Assembly (NCBI RefSeq): GCF_001613385.1
Contig: NZ_BDCG01000016.1
Location: 310,001-374,000 of the forward strand
DNA from: Nocardia flavorosea NBRC 108225
Lineage (GTDB): Bacteria > Actinomycetota > Actinomycetes > Mycobacteriales > Mycobacteriaceae
Reading direction: 5' to 3'
DNA length: 64,000 bases
The position numbers were made by a program, and so were the translations under genes. Positions 1 through 8,230 of this stretch are shown here, piece after piece. The number at the start of each line of letters is the position of its first letter. Within the stretch, counting starts at the first letter, position 1. The notes below the pieces were generated by a model. It was not told the DNA's origin, did no database searches, and saw nothing but the letters and a program-made list of their open reading frames with translations.

Positions 1-287
1 AATCGCAGCGCGGCAATGTGGTGCCGGTCGAGATCTCGGTGTACGAGGATCGGTCCTTCGACTTCAAGCTGAAGACCCCGCCCGCCGCCAAGTTGCTGCT
101 GAAGGCTGCCGGTGTGCAGAAGGGTTCGCCCGAGCCGCACCGCAACAAGGTCGCCACGGTGACCATGGACCAGGTGCGCGAGATCGCCAAGACCAAGCAG
201 GAAGATCTGAACGCCAACGATATCGATCAGGCGGCCAAGATCATCGCCGGAACCGCGCGCTCGATGGGTATCACTGTCGAAGGCTGA
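1..287 (+). CDS. rplK: 50S ribosomal protein L11, 3' part
   Basis: Large-subunit protein that binds 23S rRNA in the GTPase-associated centre. The gene enters the window already in frame (codons from base 3), so the N-terminal part is missing. The visible about 95 residues contain the linker and the C-terminal RNA-binding domain, including the motifs [19 protein letters not shown] and the conserved end [14 protein letters not shown]. It is followed by rplA after a 153-base gap, the usual rplK-rplA order. Identification is certain; only the start is unseen. Confidence 0.97.
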
Positions 288-440
288 GCACCGGAAGCGG
301 TAGCGCAGCATTCGGTGGGAGGGCCGGCCAGGCCCGGTAACCACGGCTGAACCACGAACCTGCGGCCTGAGCGACGGCGGAAAGCCTGCGTAACCACGGG
401 GCGCCCCCAGAAGGCCGCCGATAGGAACGGACAGAGAAAC

Positions 441-1160
441 ATGGCAAAACGAAGCAAGGCGTATCTCGCCGCGGCCGAGAAGGTCGATCGCGACAAGCTG
501 TACTCTCCGCTGGCCGCCGCGCGGCTGGCCAAGGAGACCGCCACCACCAAGACCGATGCGACCGTCGAGGTCGCCGTGCGGCTCGGTGTGGATCCCCGTA
601 AGGCCGATCAGATGGTCCGCGGCACGGTGAACCTGCCGCACGGCACCGGTAAAACCGCCCGCGTCATCGTGTTCGCGGCCGGCGAGAAGGCCGCCGAGGC
701 CGAGGCTGCCGGTGCGGACGCCGTCGGCGCCGAGGATCTGATCGAACGGATCCAGGGCGGGTGGCTGGACTTCGACGCCGCGATCGCCACCCCCGACCAG
801 ATGGCCAAGGTCGGCCGGATCGCGCGCGTCCTCGGCCCGCGCGGCCTGATGCCGAACCCGAAGACCGGTACCGTCACCACCGATGTGACCAAGGCGGTCA
901 ACGACATCAAGGGCGGCAAGATCAACTTCCGCGTCGACAAGCAGGCAAACCTGCACTTCGTCATCGGCAAGGCGTCCTTCGACGACAGCAAGCTGGTGGA
1001 GAACTACGGTGCCGCGCTGGACGAGATCCTGCGTGCCAAGCCGTCGACGGCCAAGGGGCGTTACGTCAAGAAGGTGACGGTTTCGACGAACACCGGACCG
1101 GGCATCCCGGTGGACCCGAACCGCACCCGCAACCTCCTCGAGGAGGACGCGACAGCGTAA
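441..1160 (+). CDS. rplA: 50S ribosomal protein L1
   Basis: Forms the L1 stalk beside the ribosomal E site and, in well-studied bacteria, represses its own operon by binding the mRNA leader. At 239 residues it has the normal family length. Recognisable features are the N-terminal KRSKAYLAAAEKVDR stretch, the GTVNLPHGTGK segment and the family signature LGPRGLMPNPKTGTVT in the middle. The ATG is preceded by the purine-rich stretch GGACAGAGAAAC. It lies downstream of rplK and ends just before a strong hairpin at 1185-1215, so rplKA looks like a separate transcription unit from rplJL. Confidence 0.98.
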   Translation: MAKRSKAYLAAAEKVDRDKLYSPLAAARLAKETATTKTDATVEVAVRLGVDPRKADQMVRGTVNLPHGTGKTARVIVFAAGEKAAEAEAAGADAVGAEDLIERIQGGWLDFDAAIATPDQMAKVGRIARVLGPRGLMPNPKTGTVTTDVTKAVNDIKGGKINFRVDKQANLHFVIGKASFDDSKLVENYGAALDEILRAKPSTAKGRYVKKVTVSTNTGPGIPVDPNRTRNLLEEDATA

Positions 1161-1184
1161 GGCAGCCAAGGCGCCAACGACCGA

Positions 1185-1215
1185 CGGCCGGCCCGGAATA
1201 CTTCCGGGCCGGCCG
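1185..1215 (+). terminator. Terminator-like hairpin after rplA
   Basis: A perfect 14-bp inverted repeat (arms 1185-1198 and 1202-1215) with a 3-base loop sits 24 bases after the rplA stop. The trailing sequence is only weakly T-rich. It probably ends the rplKA transcript. Confidence 0.7.
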
Positions 1216-1346
1216 TTCTCGTTTCCTGGCTGTGTGATCGCCTACCCCGGTCGCGCTCACCGCGCGTACGGGACGGGCGGCGGTCTCGGGGTATCGACCA
1301 GGCGGCGGGACCCAGCGGGTGGAATCCGGCCGGCAGCCAACCCGTT

Positions 1347-1376
1347 TTGCCAGGACAGTGTCCTATCAGGTAACCT
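1347..1376 (+). promoter_or_regulatory. Candidate promoter for rplJL
   Basis: TTGCCA and TAACCT are separated by 18 bases, resembling a housekeeping sigma promoter. It lies upstream of the L10 leader element and about 270 bases before rplJ, so it would produce the long leader that the regulation needs. The assignment is by pattern only. Confidence 0.4.
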
Positions 1377-1414
1377 TTCCGAGGTTGTCGACCAGTTCGA
1401 CACCACCCAATCTG

Positions 1415-1500
1415 TTCTACCGAAGACCGTAGGTCTGCCGATCCCGGATGGAATCGGCCGAAGGTCCGGCGAGAGTGCCGGCGGCCCACGCAGGGAGAGC
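1415..1500 (+). ncRNA. L10 leader (ribosomal protein autoregulatory element)
   Basis: The rplJ leader contains the conserved blocks of the actinobacterial L10 leader: ACCGAAGACCGTAGGT near 1419, CGAAGGTCC near 1460 and GGCCCACGCAGG at 1483-1494. In this family L10 (with L7/L12) binds the leader RNA and represses rplJL expression. Position between a candidate promoter and rplJ is as expected. Exact borders are approximate. Confidence 0.75.
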
Positions 1501-1549
1501 CGAGGCCGGTAGTGAGCACAGGATTCGTCGCTGTGCCGGATACTCTTTC

Positions 1550-1588
1550 GCGCCCCGGAACGCTCTGCGTTCGGGGCGCTTGTTCTTT
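1550..1588 (+). terminator. Attenuator-like hairpin in the rplJ leader
   Basis: A 12-bp stem with a single bulged G (arms 1550-1562 and 1568-1579) is followed by a T-rich tail, TTGTTCTTT. It lies between the L10 leader element and the rplJ start. It could act as a transcription attenuator linked to the leader; that function is inferred. Confidence 0.5.
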
Positions 1589-1645
1589 CGCCGGCCCCTG
1601 ATGCGGTAGGGCAATCCCGAACCGACATCAGAGAGGAGGCGAAGT

Positions 1646-2185
1646 ATGGCGAAACCCGAGAAGGTTACCGCGGTCGCGGAGATCACTGAGCAGTTCAAGG
1701 GCTCGACGGCAGCAGTTATCACGGAATACCGTGGCCTGTCCGTCGGTGCCCTCACCGAACTGCGTCGTGCGCTCGGTGCCGACACCACGTACTCCGTCGC
1801 CAAGAACACCCTGGTGAAGCGCGCAGCGGCCGAGGCCGGTGTGGAGGGTCTGGACGATCTGTTCGTCGGGCCCACCGCGATCGCGTTCATCTCCGGTGAA
1901 CCCGTCGAGGCGGCCAAGGCGCTCAAGACCTTCGCCAAGGATCACAAGGCGCTGGTCATCAAGGGCGGCTACATGGACGGTGCGCCGCTGTCCGTGTCCG
2001 AGGTCGAGCGGATCGCCGATCTGGAGTCCCGCGAGGTTCTGCTGGCCAAGCTGGCCGGTGCCATGAAGGGCAACCTGGCCAAGGCCGCCGGCCTGTTCAA
2101 TGCTCCCGCCTCGCAGGTGGCCCGCCTGGCCGCCGCGCTGCAGGACAAGAAGCAGGCCACCGGCGGCGAAGCCGCCGCAGAGTAA
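1646..2185 (+). CDS. rplJ: 50S ribosomal protein L10
   Basis: Anchors the L7/L12 dimers to the 23S rRNA GTPase-associated region. The protein has 179 residues, normal for actinobacteria. The N-terminal rRNA-binding part (ITEYRGLSVGALTELRRAL, KNTLVKRAA) and the C-terminal helix that carries L12 (residues about 135-170) are both visible. The ATG follows a clear ribosome-binding site, GAGAGGAGG. It forms the rplJL operon with rplL 92 bases downstream and is preceded by the L10 leader, so it is presumably autoregulated. Confidence 0.98.
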   Translation: MAKPEKVTAVAEITEQFKGSTAAVITEYRGLSVGALTELRRALGADTTYSVAKNTLVKRAAAEAGVEGLDDLFVGPTAIAFISGEPVEAAKALKTFAKDHKALVIKGGYMDGAPLSVSEVERIADLESREVLLAKLAGAMKGNLAKAAGLFNAPASQVARLAAALQDKKQATGGEAAAE

Positions 2186-2277
2186 ACAGCCGGAGACTCC
2201 GCTGAGGTCCGCAATTCCCGCGGAACGGTCGATCCCGGCTCGCCCGCACAGACATTCACTATCGAAAGGAAACAACA

Positions 2278-2658
2278 ATGGCCAACGTTGACGAGCTGCT
2301 CGAAACCTTCGGCAACATGACCCTGCTCGAGCTGTCGGACTTCGTGAAGAAGTTCGAGGAGAAGTTCGAGGTCACCGCCGCTGCTCCGGTCGCCGTCGCG
2401 GCCGCGGGTGCCGCCCCGGCCGCCGCCGAGGCCGCCGAGGAGCAGGACGAGTTCGACGTCGTCCTCGAGGGTGCCGGCGATAAGAAGATCCAGGTCATCA
2501 AGGTGGTCCGCGAGATCGTCTCCGGCCTGGGCCTGAAGGAAGCCAAGGACCTCGTCGAGGGCGCCCCGAAGCCGATCCTGGAGAAGGTCGCCAAGGATGC
2601 CGCCGACGCTGCCAAGGAGAAGCTGGAAGCTGCCGGCGCCAAGGTTTCGGTCAAGTAA
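2278..2658 (+). CDS. rplL: 50S ribosomal protein L7/L12
   Basis: Stalk protein that recruits translational GTPases. At 126 residues it is complete: N-terminal dimerisation segment (about 1-30), an Ala-rich flexible hinge (about 35-58) and the C-terminal factor-binding domain with the motif IQVIKVVREIVSGLGLKEAK followed by LVEGAPK. The ATG is preceded by GAAAGGAAACAACA. A T-tailed hairpin at 2752-2793 ends the unit. Confidence 0.98.
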   Translation: MANVDELLETFGNMTLLELSDFVKKFEEKFEVTAAAPVAVAAAGAAPAAAEAAEEQDEFDVVLEGAGDKKIQVIKVVREIVSGLGLKEAKDLVEGAPKPILEKVAKDAADAAKEKLEAAGAKVSVK

Positions 2659-2751
2659 TTCCGAGCTGTGGCTATTGAGCGTAGGCGAGGGTCCGGTGTG
2701 GTGATACTTCACTGTCGCCTCGGGTCCTGACTCACCCACGCTGCAGCATCA

Positions 2752-2793
2752 GAAATGGGCGGTTCCTGCGGGAGCCGCCCATTTTGTTGTTTG
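2752..2793 (+). terminator. Intrinsic terminator of rplJL
   Basis: AAATGGGCGGTTCC pairs with GGAGCCGCCCATTT (one G-U pair) around a 3-base loop and is followed by TTGTTGTTT. This is a classical rho-independent terminator about 95 bases after rplL. Confidence 0.85.
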
Positions 2794-2969
2794 CTGGTTA
2801 ACCGCGATTCTGCGGTGTCGGGACCTTCCGTGATGGTTACTCTTCAGTCAGGTCGGGTGTGTTACCGCGGTCCCATGGGTTACAGTGGCCGGACCCACTG
2901 TGACGTGACGCACCGCTACCGGGTCAGCGGTGCAAAGTGGGTAGCTCGCTGAGAAATGTGGAGGTTGGC

Positions 2970-4058
2970 GTGGGCGTCGAGGTCAGGACCGAGGGTGCAA
3001 CCAAGTCGTTCGGTTCACAGCGGATTTGGCAGGACGTTTCTCTTACCCTGCCTGCCGGTGAGGTCAGCGCGCTGCTGGGCCCGTCGGGTACCGGTAAGTC
3101 CGTATTCCTGAAATCGCTCATCGGCCTGCTGCGGCCGGAGCGCGGATCCATTTTCATCGGTGATACCGATATCACCACCTGTTCGAACAAGGAACTCTAC
3201 GAGATCCGCAAACTGTTCGGCGTGCTGTTCCAGGACGGTGCGTTGTTCGGTTCGATGAATCTCTTCGACAACGTGGCTTTCCCGCTGCGCGAGCACACCA
3301 AGAAATCGGAATCCGAAGTCCGCAAGATCGTCATGGAGAAGCTGGAAATGACCGGCCTCCTCGGCGCCGAGGGCAAGCTGCCCGGCGAGATCTCCGGCGG
3401 TATGCGTAAACGTGCCGGTCTGGCCCGCGCGCTGGTGCTCGATCCGCAGATCATCCTGGTCGACGAGCCCGACTCGGGCCTGGACCCGGTGCGAACCTCG
3501 TATCTCAGCCAATTGCTGATCAATATCAACGCCCAGATCGACGCCACGATCCTGATCGTGACGCACAACATCAACCTCGCGCGGACGGTGCCCGACAACA
3601 TCGGCATGCTCTTCCGCCGCCAGCTGGTGATGTTCGGTCCCCGTGAGGTGCTGCTGACCAGCGATGAGCCGGTGGTGAAGCAGTTCCTCAACGGTCGCAT
3701 GATCGGGCCCATCGGTATGTCCGAGGAGAAGGACGAAGCCCAGATGGCGCGCGAGCAGGCGCTCGTGGACGCCGGACACCATCACGGTGGGGCCGAAGAG
3801 GTCGAGGGCATCATCCCGCAGATGAAGGCGGAGCCCGGTATGCCGGTGCGGCAGGCCGTCCAACGGCGGAAGAACCGGGTGCGCGAGATCATGCACACCC
3901 TGCCGCATGCCGCGCAGTCCGCCATTCGCGAATCGCTCGACGAGGCCGACGAGACGATGGTCATGTCCTACAACTCAGGGCAGCAGGTCGGCGCGGGTGA
4001 TCAAGGTAACGATTTCCCGGGCTCGGACTTCGACACCATGCAGTACCCGAAGGTCTGA
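2970..4058 (+). CDS. mceG: Mce-system ATPase MceG (Mkl)
   Basis: ABC-type ATPase that energises the Mce lipid importers; in mycobacteria one such protein serves several mce operons. It shows Walker A GPSGTGKS, the signature ISGGMRKRAGLARAL, Walker B IILVDEP and the H-loop THN. The extension after the ATPase domain (about residue 245 on, with IGPIGMSEEKDEAQMA) is typical of Mkl. I chose the GTG at 2970 because GGAGG lies 5-9 bases upstream and the protein then starts like Mkl; an in-frame GTG exists at 2937. It stands alone upstream of rpoB, as in mycobacteria. Its likely partners here are yrbEA/yrbEB at 59-61 kb. Confidence 0.93.
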   Translation: MGVEVRTEGATKSFGSQRIWQDVSLTLPAGEVSALLGPSGTGKSVFLKSLIGLLRPERGSIFIGDTDITTCSNKELYEIRKLFGVLFQDGALFGSMNLFDNVAFPLREHTKKSESEVRKIVMEKLEMTGLLGAEGKLPGEISGGMRKRAGLARALVLDPQIILVDEPDSGLDPVRTSYLSQLLININAQIDATILIVTHNINLARTVPDNIGMLFRRQLVMFGPREVLLTSDEPVVKQFLNGRMIGPIGMSEEKDEAQMAREQALVDAGHHHGGAEEVEGIIPQMKAEPGMPVRQAVQRRKNRVREIMHTLPHAAQSAIRESLDEADETMVMSYNSGQQVGAGDQGNDFPGSDFDTMQYPKV

Positions 4059-4078
4059 TCAGCTCGCTGGCGAGAAAC

Positions 4079-4114
4079 AGCGCGTCGGGTTTCGCACCCG
4101 GCGCGCTTTCTTTT
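4079..4114 (+). terminator. Intrinsic terminator of mceG
   Basis: Arms 4079-4090 and 4096-4107 pair over 12 bp with one wobble around a 5-base loop and run into TTTCTTTT. It lies 20 bases after the mceG stop. Confidence 0.85.
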
Positions 4115-4616
4115 GCCGCCTCCACGGTGCATCCGCGGCACCGCCGGCGCGTGCCGCGAGCCGTTGCCGCTGATCTTGTAGTGCGCCAGGCGATCCGGCA
4201 GACCGCCAGGTCGGCACGGGCACTTGACGAGTTTCGCCGGACCAGTCACGCTATGGAGGCAGCATCAGTTGCCTCGGTAGTGCACGACCACCCACGCCGA
4301 ATCGCCCACCTCGGCGGCCCGGCCGTGGCCCGGAACGCAGCCAGCGAAACCGGCCCGGCGCGTCAGCCGCGCAGCGGTTCGTGGGGGTGGTACTTTGACA
4401 CCTCCGTATAGGTAGGTGTAGGTTTGGACGTTGCGCTGGCTGCCTCCTGTCCATACCTTGATCGCACTACGAAAGTTCCACCCTTCCGGTGTTGCTTCCG
4501 TTGTTTGCTGTTCGAGTCTCGTTCGGGTCGTGACCAGCGAGAATCCCAAAATGTAGCAGACAAGCGACGGTCGCGGACCACCACGCGACGCGCGTGAGGT
4601 GCTGGAAGGACGCATC
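4115..4616 (+). other. Long rpoB upstream region
   Basis: About 500 bases without a convincing gene; the short open frames in it resemble nothing I recognise. It holds the candidate rpoB promoter at 4395-4424 and a weaker TTGACG element near 4231. The distance from the promoter to rpoB leaves a leader of about 185 bases, long enough for regulatory RNA structure, but I recognise no known element. Confidence 0.5.
4395..4424 (+). promoter_or_regulatory. Candidate rpoBC promoter
   Basis: A consensus -35 box TTGACA at 4395-4400 is followed after 18 bases by TAGGTT at 4419-4424. It is the best housekeeping promoter match upstream of rpoB. Confidence 0.55.
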
Positions 4617-7600
4617 TTGGCAGTCTCCACCCAGACAAGCGCCAATACGAAGCTGGGAGTTTCCGGAGGTATCCCCGGAGCTCCGTTGCGGGTGTCTTTC
4701 GCGAAGCTCCGGGAGCCGCTGGAGGTGCCCGGACTTCTCGATCTACAAACGGAATCTTTCGCCTGGCTGGTCGGCACGCCGGAATGGCGTGAGCGCGCAG
4801 CCGCTCGCGGCGACGGCGGGCTGGTCGGCGGGCTCGAAGAAGTCCTCGAGGAGCTTTCTCCGATCGAGGATTTCTCGGGCTCGATGTCCCTGTCCTTCTC
4901 CGATCCACGCTTCGAAGAGGTCAAGGCCTCTCTCGACGAGTGCAAAGACAAGGACATGACCTACGCGGCGCCGTTGTTCGTCACCGCGGAGTTCATCAAC
5001 AACAACACCGGCGAGATCAAGAGCCAGACGGTTTTCATGGGGGATTTCCCGATGATGACCGATAAGGGCACCTTCGTCATCAACGGCACCGAGCGCGTCG
5101 TGGTGTCCCAGCTGGTCCGTTCGCCGGGCGTCTACTTCGACCAGTCGGTCGACAAGAGCACCGAAAAGGATCTGCACAGCGTCCGGGTCATCCCGAGCCG
5201 CGGCGCCTGGCTGGAGTTCGACGTCGACAAGCGCGATACCGTCGGTGTGCGCATCGACCGTAAGCGCCGCCAGCCGGTCACCGTTCTGCTCAAGGCCCTC
5301 GGCTGGACCAACGAGGAGATCGCCGAGCGTTTCGGTTTCTCCGAGATCATGATGTCCACCCTGGAGAAGGACAACACCGCCGGCCAGGACGAGGCGCTGC
5401 TCGACATCTACCGGAAACTGCGTCCGGGCGAGCCGCCGACCAAGGAATCCGCGCAGACCCTCCTCGAGAATCTGTTCTTCAAGGAGAAGCGCTACGACCT
5501 GGCCCGCGTCGGCCGATACAAGGTCAACAAGAAGCTGGGCGTGAACGCCGGCGTTCCGGTGACCGGTTCGGTGCTGACCAAGGACGATATCGTCGCCATC
5601 ATCGAATACCTGGTTCGTCTGCACCAGGGCGATCGCACGATGACCGTCCCCGGCGGCGTCGAGGTCCCGGTCGAGGTCGACGATATCGATCACTTCGGCA
5701 ATCGTCGTATCCGTACCGTCGGCGAACTGATCCAGAACCAGATCCGCGTGGGCCTGTCCCGGATGGAACGCGTCGTGCGTGAGCGCATGACCACCCAGGA
5801 CGTCGAGGCCATCACGCCGCAGACCTTGATCAACATCCGTCCCGTCGTGGCGGCGATCAAGGAGTTCTTCGGCACCTCGCAGCTGTCGCAGTTCATGGAC
5901 CAGAACAACCCGCTGTCCGGCCTGACCCACAAGCGCCGCCTCAACGCGCTGGGCCCAGGCGGTCTGTCGCGTGAACGCGCCGGCCTCGAGGTCCGCGACG
6001 TCCACCCGTCGCACTACGGCCGCATGTGCCCGATCGAGACCCCGGAAGGCCCGAACATCGGCCTGATCGGCTCGCTCGCGGTATACGCGCGGGTCAACCC
6101 GTTCGGCTTCATCGAGACGCCGTACCGGAAGGTCATCGACGGCCTGGTCACCGACGAGGTCGTGTACCTGACCGCCGACGAGGAGGACCGGCACACCCGT
6201 GCCCAGGCCAATTCGGTGGTCGGTGCCGACGGGCGTTTCGTCGAGGATCGCATCCTGGCCCGTAAGGGCAACGAGGAGATGGAATACGTCTCCCCGGCCG
6301 AGGTCGACTACATGGATGTCTCGCCGCGCCAGATGGTGTCGGTGGCGACCGCCATGATCCCGTTCCTCGAACACGACGACGCCAACCGTGCCCTCATGGG
6401 CGCGAACATGCAGCGTCAGGCCGTGCCGCTGATCCGTTCCGAGGCGCCCGTGGTGGGTACCGGTATGGAACTGCGCGCCGCGGTCGACGCCGGCGATGTG
6501 GTCGTGAACGAGAAGCCCGGTGTGGTGGAGGAGGTCTCCGCCGACTACATCACCGTCATGCACGACGATGGCACCCGCCGCAGCTACCGGATGCGTAAGT
6601 TCGCCCGCTCCAACCAGGGCACCTGCGCCAACCAGCGGCCGATCGTGGACGAGGGCCAGCGGGTCGAGTTCGGCCAGGTCCTGGCCGACGGGCCGTGCAC
6701 CGAGAACGGTGAGATGGCGCTGGGCAAGAACCTGCTCGTCGCGATCATGCCGTGGGAAGGCCACAACTACGAGGACGCGATCATCCTGTCGCAGCGCCTC
6801 GTGGAGGACGACGTCCTCACCTCGATCCATATCGAAGAGCACGAGATCGACGCCCGCGATACCAAGCTGGGCGCCGAGGAGATCACCCGGGACATCCCGA
6901 ACGTCTCCGACGAGGTGCTGGCCGATCTGGACGAGCGGGGCATCGTGCGTATCGGTGCCGAGGTCCGTGACGGCGATATCCTGGTCGGCAAGGTCACCCC
7001 GAAGGGTGAAACCGAGCTGACTCCCGAGGAGCGGCTGCTGCGCGCGATCTTCGGTGAGAAGGCGCGCGAGGTGCGCGATACCTCGCTGAAGGTGCCGCAC
7101 GGCGAATCCGGCAAGGTCATCGGTATCCGGGTGTTCTCCCGCGAGGACGACGACGATCTGCCTCCGGGCGTGAACGAGCTGGTCCGGGTGTACGTCGCGC
7201 AGAAGCGCAAGATCCAGGACGGCGACAAGCTGGCCGGCCGCCACGGCAACAAGGGTGTTATCGGCAAGATCCTGCCGACCGAGGATATGCCGTTCCTGCC
7301 GGACGGCACCCCGGTCGACATCATCCTGAACACCCACGGTGTGCCGCGCCGTATGAATATCGGCCAGATCCTGGAAACCCACCTCGGCTGGATCGGCAAG
7401 GCGGGCTGGAAGGTCGATATCGCCGCCGACGGCACCCGCCCGGAGTGGGCGCAGGCACTGCCCGAGCAGATGCTGGGTGCCCCGGCCGACTCCAATATCG
7501 CCACCCCGGTCTTCGACGGTGCGCGGGAAGAGGAGCTGACCGGTCTGCTCGCCTCGACCCTGCCCAACCGTGACGGTGAGCGCATGGTCGACGACGACGG

Positions 7601-8123
7601 TAAGGCGATGCTGTTCGACGGCCGGTCCGGCGAACCGTTCCCGTATCCGGTGGCTGTCGGCTACATGTACATCCTGAAGCTGCACCACCTGGTCGACGAC
7701 AAGATCCACGCCCGTTCGACCGGTCCGTACTCGATGATCACGCAGCAGCCGCTGGGTGGTAAGGCGCAGTTCGGTGGTCAGCGATTCGGTGAAATGGAAT
7801 GCTGGGCCATGCAGGCCTACGGCGCCGCCTACACCCTGCAGGAACTGCTGACCATCAAGTCCGACGACGTGGTGGGCCGGGTGAAGGTCTACGAGGCGAT
7901 CGTCAAGGGCGAGAACATTCCGGAGCCGGGCATTCCGGAATCGTTCAAGGTTCTGCTCAAGGAACTCCAGTCGCTGTGCCTCAATGTCGAGGTGCTGTCC
8001 TCCGACGGCGCCGCGATCGAGATGCGTGACGGCGACGACGAGGACCTGGAGCGGGCGGCGGCCAACCTGGGCATCAACCTGTCCCGGAACGAAGCGGCCA
8101 CCGTCGACGATCTGGCGAACTAG
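4617..8123 (+). CDS. rpoB: RNA polymerase beta subunit, Asn at the Ser531 position
   Basis: Catalytic subunit of RNA polymerase and target of rifamycins. The protein is full length (1168 residues from the TTG at 4617, chosen because GGAAGGA lies 6 bases upstream; an in-frame GTG at 4599 has no such site). The rifampicin-resistance region GTSQLSQFMDQNNPLSGLTH is intact and is followed by KRRLNALGPGGL: codon 5943-5945 is AAC, so the Ser of the usual RRLSALG (E. coli 531, M. tuberculosis 450) is Asn. Asp516 and His526 equivalents are unchanged. rpoC follows after 107 bases containing a hairpin. Confidence 0.98.
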   Translation: MAVSTQTSANTKLGVSGGIPGAPLRVSFAKLREPLEVPGLLDLQTESFAWLVGTPEWRERAAARGDGGLVGGLEEVLEELSPIEDFSGSMSLSFSDPRFEEVKASLDECKDKDMTYAAPLFVTAEFINNNTGEIKSQTVFMGDFPMMTDKGTFVINGTERVVVSQLVRSPGVYFDQSVDKSTEKDLHSVRVIPSRGAWLEFDVDKRDTVGVRIDRKRRQPVTVLLKALGWTNEEIAERFGFSEIMMSTLEKDNTAGQDEALLDIYRKLRPGEPPTKESAQTLLENLFFKEKRYDLARVGRYKVNKKLGVNAGVPVTGSVLTKDDIVAIIEYLVRLHQGDRTMTVPGGVEVPVEVDDIDHFGNRRIRTVGELIQNQIRVGLSRMERVVRERMTTQDVEAITPQTLINIRPVVAAIKEFFGTSQLSQFMDQNNPLSGLTHKRRLNALGPGGLSRERAGLEVRDVHPSHYGRMCPIETPEGPNIGLIGSLAVYARVNPFGFIETPYRKVIDGLVTDEVVYLTADEEDRHTRAQANSVVGADGRFVEDRILARKGNEEMEYVSPAEVDYMDVSPRQMVSVATAMIPFLEHDDANRALMGANMQRQAVPLIRSEAPVVGTGMELRAAVDAGDVVVNEKPGVVEEVSADYITVMHDDGTRRSYRMRKFARSNQGTCANQRPIVDEGQRVEFGQVLADGPCTENGEMALGKNLLVAIMPWEGHNYEDAIILSQRLVEDDVLTSIHIEEHEIDARDTKLGAEEITRDIPNVSDEVLADLDERGIVRIGAEVRDGDILVGKVTPKGETELTPEERLLRAIFGEKAREVRDTSLKVPHGESGKVIGIRVFSREDDDDLPPGVNELVRVYVAQKRKIQDGDKLAGRHGNKGVIGKILPTEDMPFLPDGTPVDIILNTHGVPRRMNIGQILETHLGWIGKAGWKVDIAADGTRPEWAQALPEQMLGAPADSNIATPVFDGAREEELTGLLASTLPNRDGERMVDDDGKAMLFDGRSGEPFPYPVAVGYMYILKLHHLVDDKIHARSTGPYSMITQQPLGGKAQFGGQRFGEMECWAMQAYGAAYTLQELLTIKSDDVVGRVKVYEAIVKGENIPEPGIPESFKVLLKELQSLCLNVEVLSSDGAAIEMRDGDDEDLERAAANLGINLSRNEAATVDDLAN

Positions 8124-8128
8124 GGCGT

Positions 8129-8165
8129 CGGCCGGGTGCCGTAGTCACGACTCGGCACCCGGCCG
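8129..8165 (+). promoter_or_regulatory. Hairpin in the rpoB-rpoC gap
   Basis: A perfect 13-bp stem (arms 8129-8141 and 8153-8165) with an 11-base loop begins 6 bases after the rpoB stop. There is no T tract, so it is more likely a partial terminator, RNA-stability or processing element than a full stop. Function not known. Confidence 0.5.
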
Positions 8166-8230
8166 GTGCGTTCGAATTCCACTAGAGAACTTTTGCTCGT
8201 ATTCGACCCGCACAGGGGAAAGGAAGTTAC

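Noticed and set aside
4743..7709. Very long open frame (988 codons) on the minus strand opposite rpoB
   Set aside because: A shadow of rpoB caused by its codon bias; no family resemblance and no ribosome-binding site.
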